Source of the DNA: Azospirillum thermophilum
GTDB taxonomy: Bacteria > Pseudomonadota > Alphaproteobacteria > Azospirillales > Azospirillaceae
Assembly: GCF_003130795.1 (NCBI RefSeq)
Contig: NZ_CP029352.1
Location: 101,001 to 165,000, forward strand
Length of the DNA: 64,000 nucleotides
Reading direction: 5' to 3'
Part shown: positions 1 through 9,254 of the stretch, one piece after another
Numbering within the stretch: position 1 is the stretch's first letter
How the letters are laid out: each line of letters starts with the position of its first letter
The notes under the pieces: model-generated
Told to the model about the DNA's origin: nothing
The model's input: the letters and a program-made list of their open reading frames with translations, nothing else
The model's database searches: none
Position numbers and translations under genes: made by a program

Positions 1-108
1 CGTCCGGCCGGCCAGCGAGACCAGGGCGTCGATCGCCGGATGCCCCGCCAGCAGGCGGGCCAGCGCCGTCGCCTCCGTCGTGCCGCCCAGGACCAGTGCC
101 TTCACCAT
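1..108 (-). CDS. cobK: precorrin-6A reductase, N-terminal fragment (cut by window edge)
   Basis: The reverse strand encodes about 36 residues beginning MVKALVLGGTTEATALARLL, the N-terminal dinucleotide-binding segment typical of CobK/CbiJ (glycine-rich GGTTEA followed by a helix). The enzyme reduces precorrin-6A to precorrin-6B with NADPH in the corrin pathway. The rest lies outside the window. An in-frame ATG two codons upstream (position 114) is possible, but the purine-rich GGGGGAGGA suits the ATG at 108 better. It is divergent from cobL, with only about 40 bases between the starts, so the two probably share a promoter region. Identification rests on a short fragment plus a consistent neighbourhood. 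Confidence 0.75.
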   Translation of the reverse strand, partial: MVKALVLGGTTEATALARLLAGHPAIDALVSLAGRT

Positions 109-151
109 CGCCATTCCTCCCCCTTCGCCCCCTCCCCCTCCGGAGCGCGCC

Positions 152-1378
152 ATGGATAGCACATCGCCCGGCCGCTGGCTCTCCATCGTCGGCATCGGCG
201 AGGACGGGTGGGACGGGTTGTCGCCCGCCGCCCGGGCGCTCGTTACGCAGGCGGAGCGGCTGATCGGCGGCGCCCGCCACCTGTCGCTCGTGCCGGAGCG
301 GCCGGGGCAGCAGCGCGAGTCCTGGCCGTCGCCCCTGTCCGACGCCTTCCCCGCCCTGCTGGAGCGGCGCGGCCGGCCGGTCTGCGTGCTGGCGAGCGGC
401 GATCCCTCCTGGTACGGCATCGGCGCCACCCTGTCCCGGCTGGTCGCGGCGGAGGAGATGCGGGTGATCCCCGCCCCCTCGGCCTTCAGCCTCGCCGCCG
501 CGCGGCTGGGCTGGGCGCTGCAGGAAACGGTCTGCCTGACCGTGCATGGCCGGCCGCTGGATCTCGTCGTTCCGCATCTGCAACCGGGTGCGCGCCTGCT
601 GATCCTGTCGTGGGACGGAACGACCCCGTCCAGGCTGGCCACCCTGCTGTGCCGCCGCGGCTTCGCCGCGTCCCGCCTGACGGTGCTGGAGGCGATGGGC
701 GGCCCGCGGGAGCGGCGCAGCGACGGGACGGCCGCCGGCATGGCCGCCGCCGACCGGATGGCCGACCTCAACACCATCGCGCTGGAGTGCGTCGCCGAGC
801 CCGGCGCCCGCGTCCTGCCGCTCGCCCCCGGCCTGCCCGACGAGTGGTTCGAGCATGACGGCCAGATCACCAAGCGCGAGATGCGCGCCGTCACCCTCTC
901 CTTCCTGGCGCCGCGCCGGGGCGAGCTGCTGTGGGACGTCGGCGCCGGCTCCGGCTCCATCGGGATCGAATGGATGCTGTGCGATCCCGCCAACCGCGCC
1001 GTGGCGGTCGAGCATCACGAGGAACGCGCCGCCCGCATCCTGGCGAACGCGGCGGCCTTCGGCGTGCCGGGGCTGGAGCTGGCGCGCGGCAAGGCGCCCG
1101 ATGCGCTGGCGGGACTGCCGGCGCCCGATGCGGTCTTCATCGGCGGCGGCCTGACCGCGGCGGGCGTGCTCGACGCCTGCTGGGAGGCGCTGAAGCCCGG
1201 CGGTCGTCTCGTCGCCAACGCCGTGACGCTGGAGACCGAGGCGGTGCTGATCGAGGCGCACTGGCGGCTGGGCGGCACGCTGTCGCAGATCGCCGTCAGC
1301 CGGGTCGGCGCGGTCGGCGGTTTCCGCGGCTGGCGCCCGTTGATGCCGGTGACCCTGTGGCAGGTGGAAAAGCCATGA
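152..1378 (+). CDS. cobL: precorrin-6Y C5,15-methyltransferase (decarboxylating), CbiE-CbiT fusion
   Basis: This 408-residue bifunctional enzyme methylates precorrin-6B at C5 and C15 and decarboxylates the acetate side chain at C12. Residues from about 10 to 200 are the CbiE-type tetrapyrrole methylase, opening with the IVGIGEDG loop. From about 225 a CbiT domain follows, with the SAM-binding signature [14 protein letters not shown]. The ATG at 152 is chosen because GGAG precedes it and the fold begins a few residues later; the frame is open further upstream (from 80), but that part is proline-rich and not family-like. The stop overlaps the next start (ATGA), indicating translational coupling with the cobE-like gene and cobM. 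Confidence 0.93.
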   Translation: MDSTSPGRWLSIVGIGEDGWDGLSPAARALVTQAERLIGGARHLSLVPERPGQQRESWPSPLSDAFPALLERRGRPVCVLASGDPSWYGIGATLSRLVAAEEMRVIPAPSAFSLAAARLGWALQETVCLTVHGRPLDLVVPHLQPGARLLILSWDGTTPSRLATLLCRRGFAASRLTVLEAMGGPRERRSDGTAAGMAAADRMADLNTIALECVAEPGARVLPLAPGLPDEWFEHDGQITKREMRAVTLSFLAPRRGELLWDVGAGSGSIGIEWMLCDPANRAVAVEHHEERAARILANAAAFGVPGLELARGKAPDALAGLPAPDAVFIGGGLTAAGVLDACWEALKPGGRLVANAVTLETEAVLIEAHWRLGGTLSQIAVSRVGAVGGFRGWRPLMPVTLWQVEKP

Positions 1379-1779
1379 TGGCCGCCGGGATCTTTGCCGG
1401 GATCGGCTGCCGGACCGGGTGCGGGGGCGAGGAGATCGCCGGGCTGCTGACCGCCTGCCTGGACGAGGCCGCGGTGCCCGCCGAGGCCCGTGCCGCCGTC
1501 CGCATGGCCGCACCGGACCGCAAGCGGACCGAGGCCGGCATCGCCGAGGCGGCCGGCCGCCTCGGCCTCGCCCTGGTCTTCGTTCCGCAGGCGGAGCTGG
1601 CGGCGGTGCAGGACCGGGTGGCGACCCGCTCCGCCGCCGTCCGGACTGCCGTCGGCCTCGACTCGGTGGCGGAGGCGGCGGCGCTGGCCGCGGCCGGGCC
1701 GGGCTCCCGCCTTCTTTTGCCGCGCCGCGCCACCGCGCGGGCGACCTGTGCGCTTGCCATTTCGGGGGACATGCCATGA
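1375..1779 (+). CDS. cobE: CobE/CbiG C-terminal-like cobalamin biosynthesis protein
   Basis: This 134-residue protein contains the [13 protein letters not shown] motif near its N-terminus and an alternating Ala-rich helical/strand pattern matching the CobE / CbiG C-terminal domain family. CobE is required for aerobic cobalamin synthesis in Pseudomonas, but its exact role is unclear; the CbiG domain of the anaerobic route acts in lactone opening. The start overlaps the cobL stop, and its own stop overlaps the cobM start (ATGA), so the three genes form one tight operon. Two adjacent ATGs (1375 and 1378) are possible starts; 1375 gives the usual 4-base overlap. Confidence 0.8.
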   Translation: MMAAGIFAGIGCRTGCGGEEIAGLLTACLDEAAVPAEARAAVRMAAPDRKRTEAGIAEAAGRLGLALVFVPQAELAAVQDRVATRSAAVRTAVGLDSVAEAAALAAAGPGSRLLLPRRATARATCALAISGDMP

Positions 1780-2537
1780 CCGTCCATTTCATCGGTGCCG
1801 GACCGGGCGCCCCGGACCTGCTGACGATCCGCGGGCGGGACCTGATCGCCGCCTGCCCGGTCTGCCTCTATGCCGGATCGCTGGTGCCGAAGGAGATCCT
1901 GTCCTATGCCCCGCCGGGCGCCCGGGTGGTCGACACCGCGCCCATGACGCTGGAGCAGATCGTCGCTGAATTCGAAACGGCGCACGCCGCGGGGCAGGAC
2001 GTGGCGCGCCTGCACTCCGGCGACCTGTCGGTCTACAGCGCGCTCGGCGAGCAGACCCGCGCCCTGCGCGAGCGCGGCATCCCCTACACCATCACCCCTG
2101 GCGTTCCGGCCTTCGCGGCGGCGGCGGCGGCGCTGGGGCGCGAGCTGACCCTGCCGGAGGTCAGCCAGACGCTGATCCTGACACGGACGGAGGGACGCGC
2201 CTCGGCCATGCCGGCCAACGAGACGCTGGAGGTGCTGGGCGCCTCGGGCGCCACGCTGGCGATCCACCTGTCGATCCACGCCATCGACCGGGTGGTGGAG
2301 CGGCTCACTCCGCTCTATGGTGCCGATTGCCCCGCCGCCGTGGTCTACCGCGCGAGCTGGCCGGACGAACGGGTGCTGACCGGCACGCTCGGCGGCATCG
2401 CGGCCCGGGTGGCGGCGTCGCCGATGGAGCGCACCGCGCTGATCCTGGTCGGCAGGACGCTGGAGCGGGAGGATTTCCGATGCAGCGCGCTCTACGACGG
2501 CTCGCACGTCCGGCGCTACCGGGGGCTGGGGGAGTGA
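1776..2537 (+). CDS. cobM: precorrin-4 C11-methyltransferase
   Basis: This 253-residue tetrapyrrole methylase uses SAM to methylate C11 of precorrin-4, giving precorrin-5. The N-terminus [18 protein letters not shown] is the SAM-binding P-loop of the family. [12 protein letters not shown] and the [15 protein letters not shown] region follow at the usual spacing, and the length is normal. It is translationally coupled to the preceding gene through an ATGA overlap. It converges with cbiD, whose stop lies 18 bases away, and no clear hairpin terminator is visible between them. Confidence 0.93.
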   Translation: MTVHFIGAGPGAPDLLTIRGRDLIAACPVCLYAGSLVPKEILSYAPPGARVVDTAPMTLEQIVAEFETAHAAGQDVARLHSGDLSVYSALGEQTRALRERGIPYTITPGVPAFAAAAAALGRELTLPEVSQTLILTRTEGRASAMPANETLEVLGASGATLAIHLSIHAIDRVVERLTPLYGADCPAAVVYRASWPDERVLTGTLGGIAARVAASPMERTALILVGRTLEREDFRCSALYDGSHVRRYRGLGE

Positions 2538-2554
2538 CCTCGGCCGGCGCGGCC

Positions 2555-3703
2555 TCACCAGCCGGGGGCCCGGCCGACGACGGCCCCCTGCCGGTCGGTC
2601 ACCAGCACCTCGACCGCCACCGGGGCATCCTCCAGCACCGCGAGCGCCGCTTCGCGGGCGAGCGCCGCGACGCGGTCGGCAAGCGGCAGGCCGGCGGCCC
2701 GCGCCATGTCCAGCACCTGGGCGGCGGTGTTGGCGGTGCGCGCCTCCGCCACCAGGGCGGGATCGGCGCCCAGCTCGGCCAGCCGCCCGGCCAGCCAGTC
2801 GAGATCGACGCTGTTGCGCTTGGAATGCAGGTCCATCAGGCCGCGCGCCAGCTTGCCGAACTTGGCGAAGCCGCCGCACAGGGTCAGCCGCGGCAGCGGG
2901 TGGCGGCGCAGGTACTTCAGCGTGCCGCCGACGAAATCGCCCATGTCGATCAGCGCATGGTCGGGCAGGCCGTAGCGCGCGACCACCGCCTTTTCCGACC
3001 GGTCGCCGGTGCAGGCCGCGACATGGCCGAGCCCGGCGGCGCGCGCCACGTCGATGCCCCGCTGGATGGAGGCGATCCAGGCGGCGCAGGAATAGGGAAC
3101 GACGATCCCCGTGGTGCCGAGGATCGACAGGCCGCCGACGATGCCCAGCCGGCCGTTCATCGTGCGGCGGGCCAGCGCCTCGCCATTGTCCACCGACACC
3201 TCGACCACCAGGTCGGCGGGCTGGCCGGCGGCGGCGGCGGCATCCTCCACCGCCTGGCGGATCATGCCGCGCGGGACCGGGTTGATCGCCGGCTCGCCGA
3301 CCGGCAGCGGCAGTCCGGGCCGCGTCACCGTGCCGACGCCGGGGCCGGCGCGGAACAGCACCCCCCGGCCGGGCGCGGCGCGCCACACCCGGCTGCGGAT
3401 CAGCGCGCCGTGGGTGACATCCGGATCGTCCCCGGCATCCTTCACCACGCCGGCCTCCGCCCAGGGGCCGTCGGCGCCCTGCCCCGTCCGCGTGACGGCC
3501 AGCGCGAAGGCCGGCTGCTGGCCGCCCGGCAGGGTCACCGTGACCGGATCGGGGAAACCGCCGGTGAACAGGGCCTCGGCCGCCGCCCGCGCGGCGGCGG
3601 CGGCACAGGCTCCGGTCGTCCAGCCCCGCCGCAGCGCCCGCCCGGACTCGTCCGTGCCCCGACCGCTCCCGCCTTCCGCTTCCGTCGTTGAGTCCCGTTC
3701 CAT
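2555..3703 (-). CDS. cbiD: cobalt-precorrin-5B (C1)-methyltransferase CbiD
   Basis: The 382-residue CbiD family protein carries the signature LRRGWTTGACAAAAARAA about 25 residues in. A glycine-rich core (STDNG-like SVDNGEAL, ILGTTGIV) and the late GGFAKFGKLARG segment follow. CbiD methylates C1 in the cobalt-early route but is also found in some alphaproteobacteria beside otherwise aerobic-type genes, where it probably replaces CobF. The ATG at 3703 overlaps by two bases the ATG of the divergent cobA on the other strand, so any promoter must lie inside cobA, or translation starts later. The first 25 residues are low complexity and not conserved, so an internal start is possible. Confidence 0.88.
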   Translation of the reverse strand: MERDSTTEAEGGSGRGTDESGRALRRGWTTGACAAAAARAAAEALFTGGFPDPVTVTLPGGQQPAFALAVTRTGQGADGPWAEAGVVKDAGDDPDVTHGALIRSRVWRAAPGRGVLFRAGPGVGTVTRPGLPLPVGEPAINPVPRGMIRQAVEDAAAAAGQPADLVVEVSVDNGEALARRTMNGRLGIVGGLSILGTTGIVVPYSCAAWIASIQRGIDVARAAGLGHVAACTGDRSEKAVVARYGLPDHALIDMGDFVGGTLKYLRRHPLPRLTLCGGFAKFGKLARGLMDLHSKRNSVDLDWLAGRLAELGADPALVAEARTANTAAQVLDMARAAGLPLADRVAALAREAALAVLEDAPVAVEVLVTDRQGAVVGRAPGW

Positions 3704-4497
3704 GCTGACCGAGCCGTTGCCCGACTCCCTCCTCGTCCCCTTCGCCCCCGGCAGCGTCTGGCTGGCGGGCGCCGGCCCCGGCGATCCGGGACTGCTCACG
3801 CTCCTGGCCCTGCAAGGTCTACGGCAAGCCGACGTCATCGTCCATGACGCGCTGGTCGGCGACCGGATCCTGGCACTCGCCGCGCCCGCGGCAAGGCTGG
3901 AGTTCGCCGGGAAGCGCGGCGGCCGCCCCTCCGCCCACCAGGACGACATCACCAGCCGCCTGATCGAGCTGGCCCGCGAAGGCCATCGCGTGCTGCGGCT
4001 GAAGGGCGGCGACCCCTTCGTCTTCGGCCGCGGCGGCGAGGAGGCGGAGGCGCTGGCCGAGGCCGGCATCCCCTTCCGCATCGTCCCCGGCATCACCTCC
4101 GGCCTCGCCGGGCCGGCCTATGCCGGAATCCCGGCGACCCACCGATCGACCAACCAGGCGGTCGTGCTGGCGACCGGCCATTCCAACAACGGCGGGCCGG
4201 ACTGGAAGGCGCTGGCCGCCACCGGCGTGCCGCTCATCCTCTATATGGCATGGAAGGCCCTGCCGGACATCGCCGCCGCCCTGCGGGAGGGCGGGCTTTC
4301 CCCCGACACCCCGGTCGCCGTGGTGACGGAGGCGACGACCGAGCGGCAGGACACCCTCGTCACCACGCTCGGCACCTGCGTCGCCGACCTGGAGGCGAGC
4401 GGGCTGGAGCCGCCGGCCATCATCGTGGTCGGCGAGATGGTGCGGCTGCGGCCGCAGCTCGACTGGCTGCAGGGCCAGCGCGCCGGGCAGGTGCCCC

Positions 4498-4505
<8 letters not shown>
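3702..4505 (+). CDS. cobA: uroporphyrinogen-III C-methyltransferase (SUMT)
   Basis: This 267-residue enzyme catalyses the two SAM-dependent methylations of uroporphyrinogen III to precorrin-2, the first committed step to cobalamin and siroheme. Visible family motifs are VWLAGAGPGDPGLLT (SAM loop), LRLKGGDPFVFGRGGEE and VPGITSGLAGPAYAGIP. It overlaps cobB by 8 bases (cobB ATG at 4498), so the two are coupled. Its start codon overlaps the divergent cbiD start. A second SUMT gene (49514-50431) sits with the nitrite reductase genes; this copy is presumably the cobalamin-dedicated one. Confidence 0.93.
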
Positions 4506-6484
<1,979 letters not shown>

Positions 6485-6515
6485 GCGAACCGGGTTCGCC
6501 AGGGCGAGGGGGGTG

Positions 6516-6546
6516 AAAAAAAAGGCCGCGCAACAGCGCGACCTTT
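6516..6546 (-). terminator. intrinsic terminator, best on the minus strand
   Basis: An 11-bp stem (AAAGGCCGCGC / GCGCGACCTTT, loop AACA) is flanked by a run of eight A at 6516-6523. Read on the minus strand this becomes a hairpin with one U-G wobble followed by eight U, a textbook intrinsic terminator. On the plus strand the same stem has one C-A mismatch and a weak tail (CAGTTT), so termination of bluB is possible but poorer. No annotated minus-strand gene ends here, which suggests a small minus-strand transcript. Confidence 0.6.
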
Positions 6547-6614
6547 CAGTTTAGGGAGGAAACGCCCCGAGAATGGGCAAGCCCAAGATATGCTGCGGCG
6601 CACCCAAACTGGTA

Positions 6615-6716
6615 TTACCAATCCTGAATGGGGGCTATGCGCCCAGCGCATAGGACAAATGTTACGCATGCAGCATACGCGTAACCGGAGCCTGCACTCT
6701 GTTTCAAAACTTTCAT
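6615..6716 (-). CDS. possible 33-residue small protein or sRNA unit
   Basis: On the minus strand an ATG at 6716 opens a 33-codon frame (starting MKVLKQSAGSG, ending IAPIQDW). GGAGAGTCGGAACT lies upstream, and the frame is followed about 70 bases later by the strong minus-strand terminator. The surrounding 6570-6750 is noticeably less GC-rich than the genes on either side. I do not recognise the peptide. The unit could be a small RNA with no translation. Evidence is only the frame, a possible ribosome site and the terminator. Confidence 0.2.
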   Translation of the reverse strand: MKVLKQSAGSGYAYAACVTFVLCAGRIAPIQDW

Positions 6717-6834
6717 AGTTCCGACTCTCCGATGTCACGTATGCCCGAATAAATGGGCTCTCTCCCGCAATCGTTCGGCTGCGGGTTGTGGAGCCTGCCC
6801 GGAAGCCCGGCGCCCGTGATGAAGGACCGATGCG

Positions 6835-8865
6835 ATGACACCCCGCGCCCTGCGCAGCCTGACGCTGAAGCAGACCCTCTGTGCGCTCGCGGCCGCCTTC
6901 GGAGTCGGATTCGCCATCACGGCGGCGGAAGTGTCCTGGACCGTCATGCGGGAGCGGACGGAGGCGCTGGAACGCGCGGCGGAGGTCGCGGCCCTGGCCC
7001 AGGCGCCGGCCGCCGTCGCCGCCTATTCGTCCGACGGGGAGCTGGGGCAGCGGGTGCTGGACGGCGTCATGGGCGCACGCATCGTGCGCTGGGCGACCAT
7101 CGACCTCGGCCGCGGCCGGACGCTGGTCGAACGCTCGCGCCCCCGCGAGCAGGAGACGCTGCCGGAACGGCTGGCCGCCTCCCTGCTGTTCGGCGGGCAG
7201 CCGGTGGTGGAGCGCCCGCTTCCTGTCCTCAGCGACCGGCGGGAGACGGCGGGGGTGCTGCGCATCGGCATCGACACCCGGACGGCGGCCGAAGACCTCC
7301 TCGGCTATGCGGCGACGGCGCTGCTGGCCGACCTGCTGCGCAACCTGCTGATCGGGCTGGCGGTGGCGCTGGCATTGCACCGTCTGCTGGCCCGCCCGCT
7401 GGCGCAGATCGGCCGGGACGTCGCGCGCATCGATCCGGCCCGGCCGGAGGATGCGGCGATCGCCGTGCCGGCCGGCCATGAGGACGACGAGATCGGGCTG
7501 ATGGTCGGCCAGTTCAACCGCAAGCTTTCCCAGCTCCACCGGGAGCAGGGGGAGCTGCAGCGGCTGGCGACCAGCGACCTGCTGACTGGTCTGGCCAATC
7601 GGACGCTGCTGATCGACCGGCTGACCCATGCGATCGAGCTGGCCTGCCGGTCGAAGCACCGGCTGGCCGTGCTGAGCGTCGGGCTCGACCGCTTCAAGCA
7701 GGTCAACGACAGCCTGGGCTACGGGGTCGGCGACGGGCTGCTGCGGCTCGCCGCCCAGCGCCTGAACGAGAGCGTGCGGCGCTGCGACAGCGTCGGCCGC
7801 TTCGGCGGCGACGAGTTCCTGGTGATCCTGGAGCGGGTGCAGGACGCGGCGGAGGCCGCGGCGGTGGCGGAACGGCTGCTGGCGGCCCTGTCGGCCCCGG
7901 CCCTGGTGGAGGGGCACCGCATCCATGTGGCGGCCAGCGTCGGCATCGCGCTGCACCCCGACGACGCGACGGACGGCCCCTCGCTGGTCCGGATGGCGGA
8001 GGCCGCCATGCATGCCGCCAAGGCCGACGGCGGCGGGCGCTTCGTCTTCTACACCGGCGACCTGACCGAGCGGGCGATGGCCCGGCTGCGGCTGGAGGCC
8101 AGCCTGCGCGAGGCGGTCGCGTCCGGCGCCTTCGAGCTGTTCTACCAGCCCAAGATCAGTGCGGCGACCGGTACGCTGACCGGCTTCGAGGCGCTGGTGC
8201 GCTGGCGCCACGAGGGGGCGCTGGTGCCGCCCTCCGACTTCATCCCGGTGGCCGAGGACACCGGGCTGATCCTGGAGATCGGCGCCTGGGTGATGGACGA
8301 GGCCTGCCGCACCGCCGCCCGCTGGGCGCGGGACCATGCGCCGGTTCCGGTCGCCGTCAACGTCTCGGCCCGCCAGCTCGCCGACGCCGGCTTCGCCGCG
8401 ATGGTGGAGGAGGCGCTGCGCCGCAACGGCACCCGGCCCGAGCTGCTGGAGGTGGAGATCACCGAGACGGTCATCATGAAGGACGTCCGCCACCACCTGC
8501 CGGTGCTGAGCCGGCTGCGGGCGCTGGGGGTGCGGATCGCCATCGACGATTTCGGCACCGGCTATTCCTCGCTGGCCTACCTGCGCCAGCTTCCCGTCGA
8601 CGTGCTGAAGATCGACCGCAGCTTCGTGTCGGACCTGCCGCACGCGCCGGACATCGCCTCCACCGTCATCGCGCTGGCCCAGCGGCTGTTCCTGTCGACG
8701 GTGGCCGAGGGGGTGGAGACCGAGGAGCAGCACCGCTGGCTGGCCGATGCGGGCTGCGACTGCGTCCAGGGCTTCCTGATCTCCCGCCCGGTCCCGGCGG
8801 ACGCGGCGGAGGCCATGGTGCTGGCATCCGCCGCCAGATCGGGCGAGCTTGCCCTGACGGCCTGA
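6835..8865 (+). CDS. membrane-anchored GGDEF-EAL protein, probable c-di-GMP phosphodiesterase
   Basis: This 676-residue protein has a transmembrane segment near residues 15-35, a periplasmic stretch, and a second membrane segment near 165-180 leading into a HAMP-like linker. A GGDEF domain follows (GGDEF at 324-328, with the inhibitory RxxD five residues before it), then an EAL domain (EAL at 452-454). In the GGDEF domain the first metal-binding Asp of the usual DxDxFK motif is Gly (SVGLDRFK), so cyclase activity may be lost or weak. The EAL domain keeps all recognisable catalytic positions: [37 protein letters not shown] and AEGVET. It is therefore most likely a phosphodiesterase with a regulatory GGDEF domain. 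The signal sensed is unknown. Confidence 0.88.
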   Translation: MTPRALRSLTLKQTLCALAAAFGVGFAITAAEVSWTVMRERTEALERAAEVAALAQAPAAVAAYSSDGELGQRVLDGVMGARIVRWATIDLGRGRTLVERSRPREQETLPERLAASLLFGGQPVVERPLPVLSDRRETAGVLRIGIDTRTAAEDLLGYAATALLADLLRNLLIGLAVALALHRLLARPLAQIGRDVARIDPARPEDAAIAVPAGHEDDEIGLMVGQFNRKLSQLHREQGELQRLATSDLLTGLANRTLLIDRLTHAIELACRSKHRLAVLSVGLDRFKQVNDSLGYGVGDGLLRLAAQRLNESVRRCDSVGRFGGDEFLVILERVQDAAEAAAVAERLLAALSAPALVEGHRIHVAASVGIALHPDDATDGPSLVRMAEAAMHAAKADGGGRFVFYTGDLTERAMARLRLEASLREAVASGAFELFYQPKISAATGTLTGFEALVRWRHEGALVPPSDFIPVAEDTGLILEIGAWVMDEACRTAARWARDHAPVPVAVNVSARQLADAGFAAMVEEALRRNGTRPELLEVEITETVIMKDVRHHLPVLSRLRALGVRIAIDDFGTGYSSLAYLRQLPVDVLKIDRSFVSDLPHAPDIASTVIALAQRLFLSTVAEGVETEEQHRWLADAGCDCVQGFLISRPVPADAAEAMVLASAARSGELALTA

Positions 8866-8869
8866 GGCC

Positions 8870-9127
8870 TTACGCCTCGCCCGCCGGACGGTCGAGACGG
8901 AAGGGCAGGATCTCGCCGCCGACCCGGCTGGCGGCGGCGAACACCGCCTCGCACTGGCGGTTGAAGGCTTCGAGCTGGCGCTGGGCTGCCCGGTGCTGCT
9001 CCATCATGCGGGCCATCTCGCCGGCCGCCTCGTCCTCCTGCAGGAAGGGGAGGTCGGCGGCGTCGAGCGCGGCGCGGGTCGGGGTCCGCTTGGGGGAGGA
9101 GTGCGGGAAGGTCAGGATGACGGCCAT
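8870..9127 (-). CDS. hypothetical protein, 85 residues
   Basis: This is a short hydrophilic, Ala/Glu/Arg-rich protein with a probable helical middle (MARMMEQHRAAQRQLEAFNRQ). It has no membrane segment or recognisable motif. I choose the ATG at 9127 because GGTGGAGGACCCC precedes it; an in-frame ATG five codons upstream has no clear ribosome site. It converges with the GGDEF-EAL gene, leaving only four bases between the two stops, and lies upstream of nothing on its own strand that would assign a function. Not recognised. Confidence 0.6.
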   Translation of the reverse strand: MAVILTFPHSSPKRTPTRAALDAADLPFLQEDEAAGEMARMMEQHRAAQRQLEAFNRQCEAVFAAASRVGGEILPFRLDRPAGEA

Positions 9128-9254
9128 GGGGTCCTCCACCAATCGGTTCCTTCAATCGATGGGCCCATTGAAACCCATCCGGAGTACCAACGCTAGGGTT
9201 AATGAAGCGTTAACAGCCGTTCGGCCGTGACAATCCTGGGACGCGGGGCGGGCG

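Noticed and set aside
3111..3701. Long open frame extending cobA upstream, opposite cbiD
   Set aside because: The translation is compositional noise; the SUMT fold starts at 3702 and cbiD on the other strand is clearly real.
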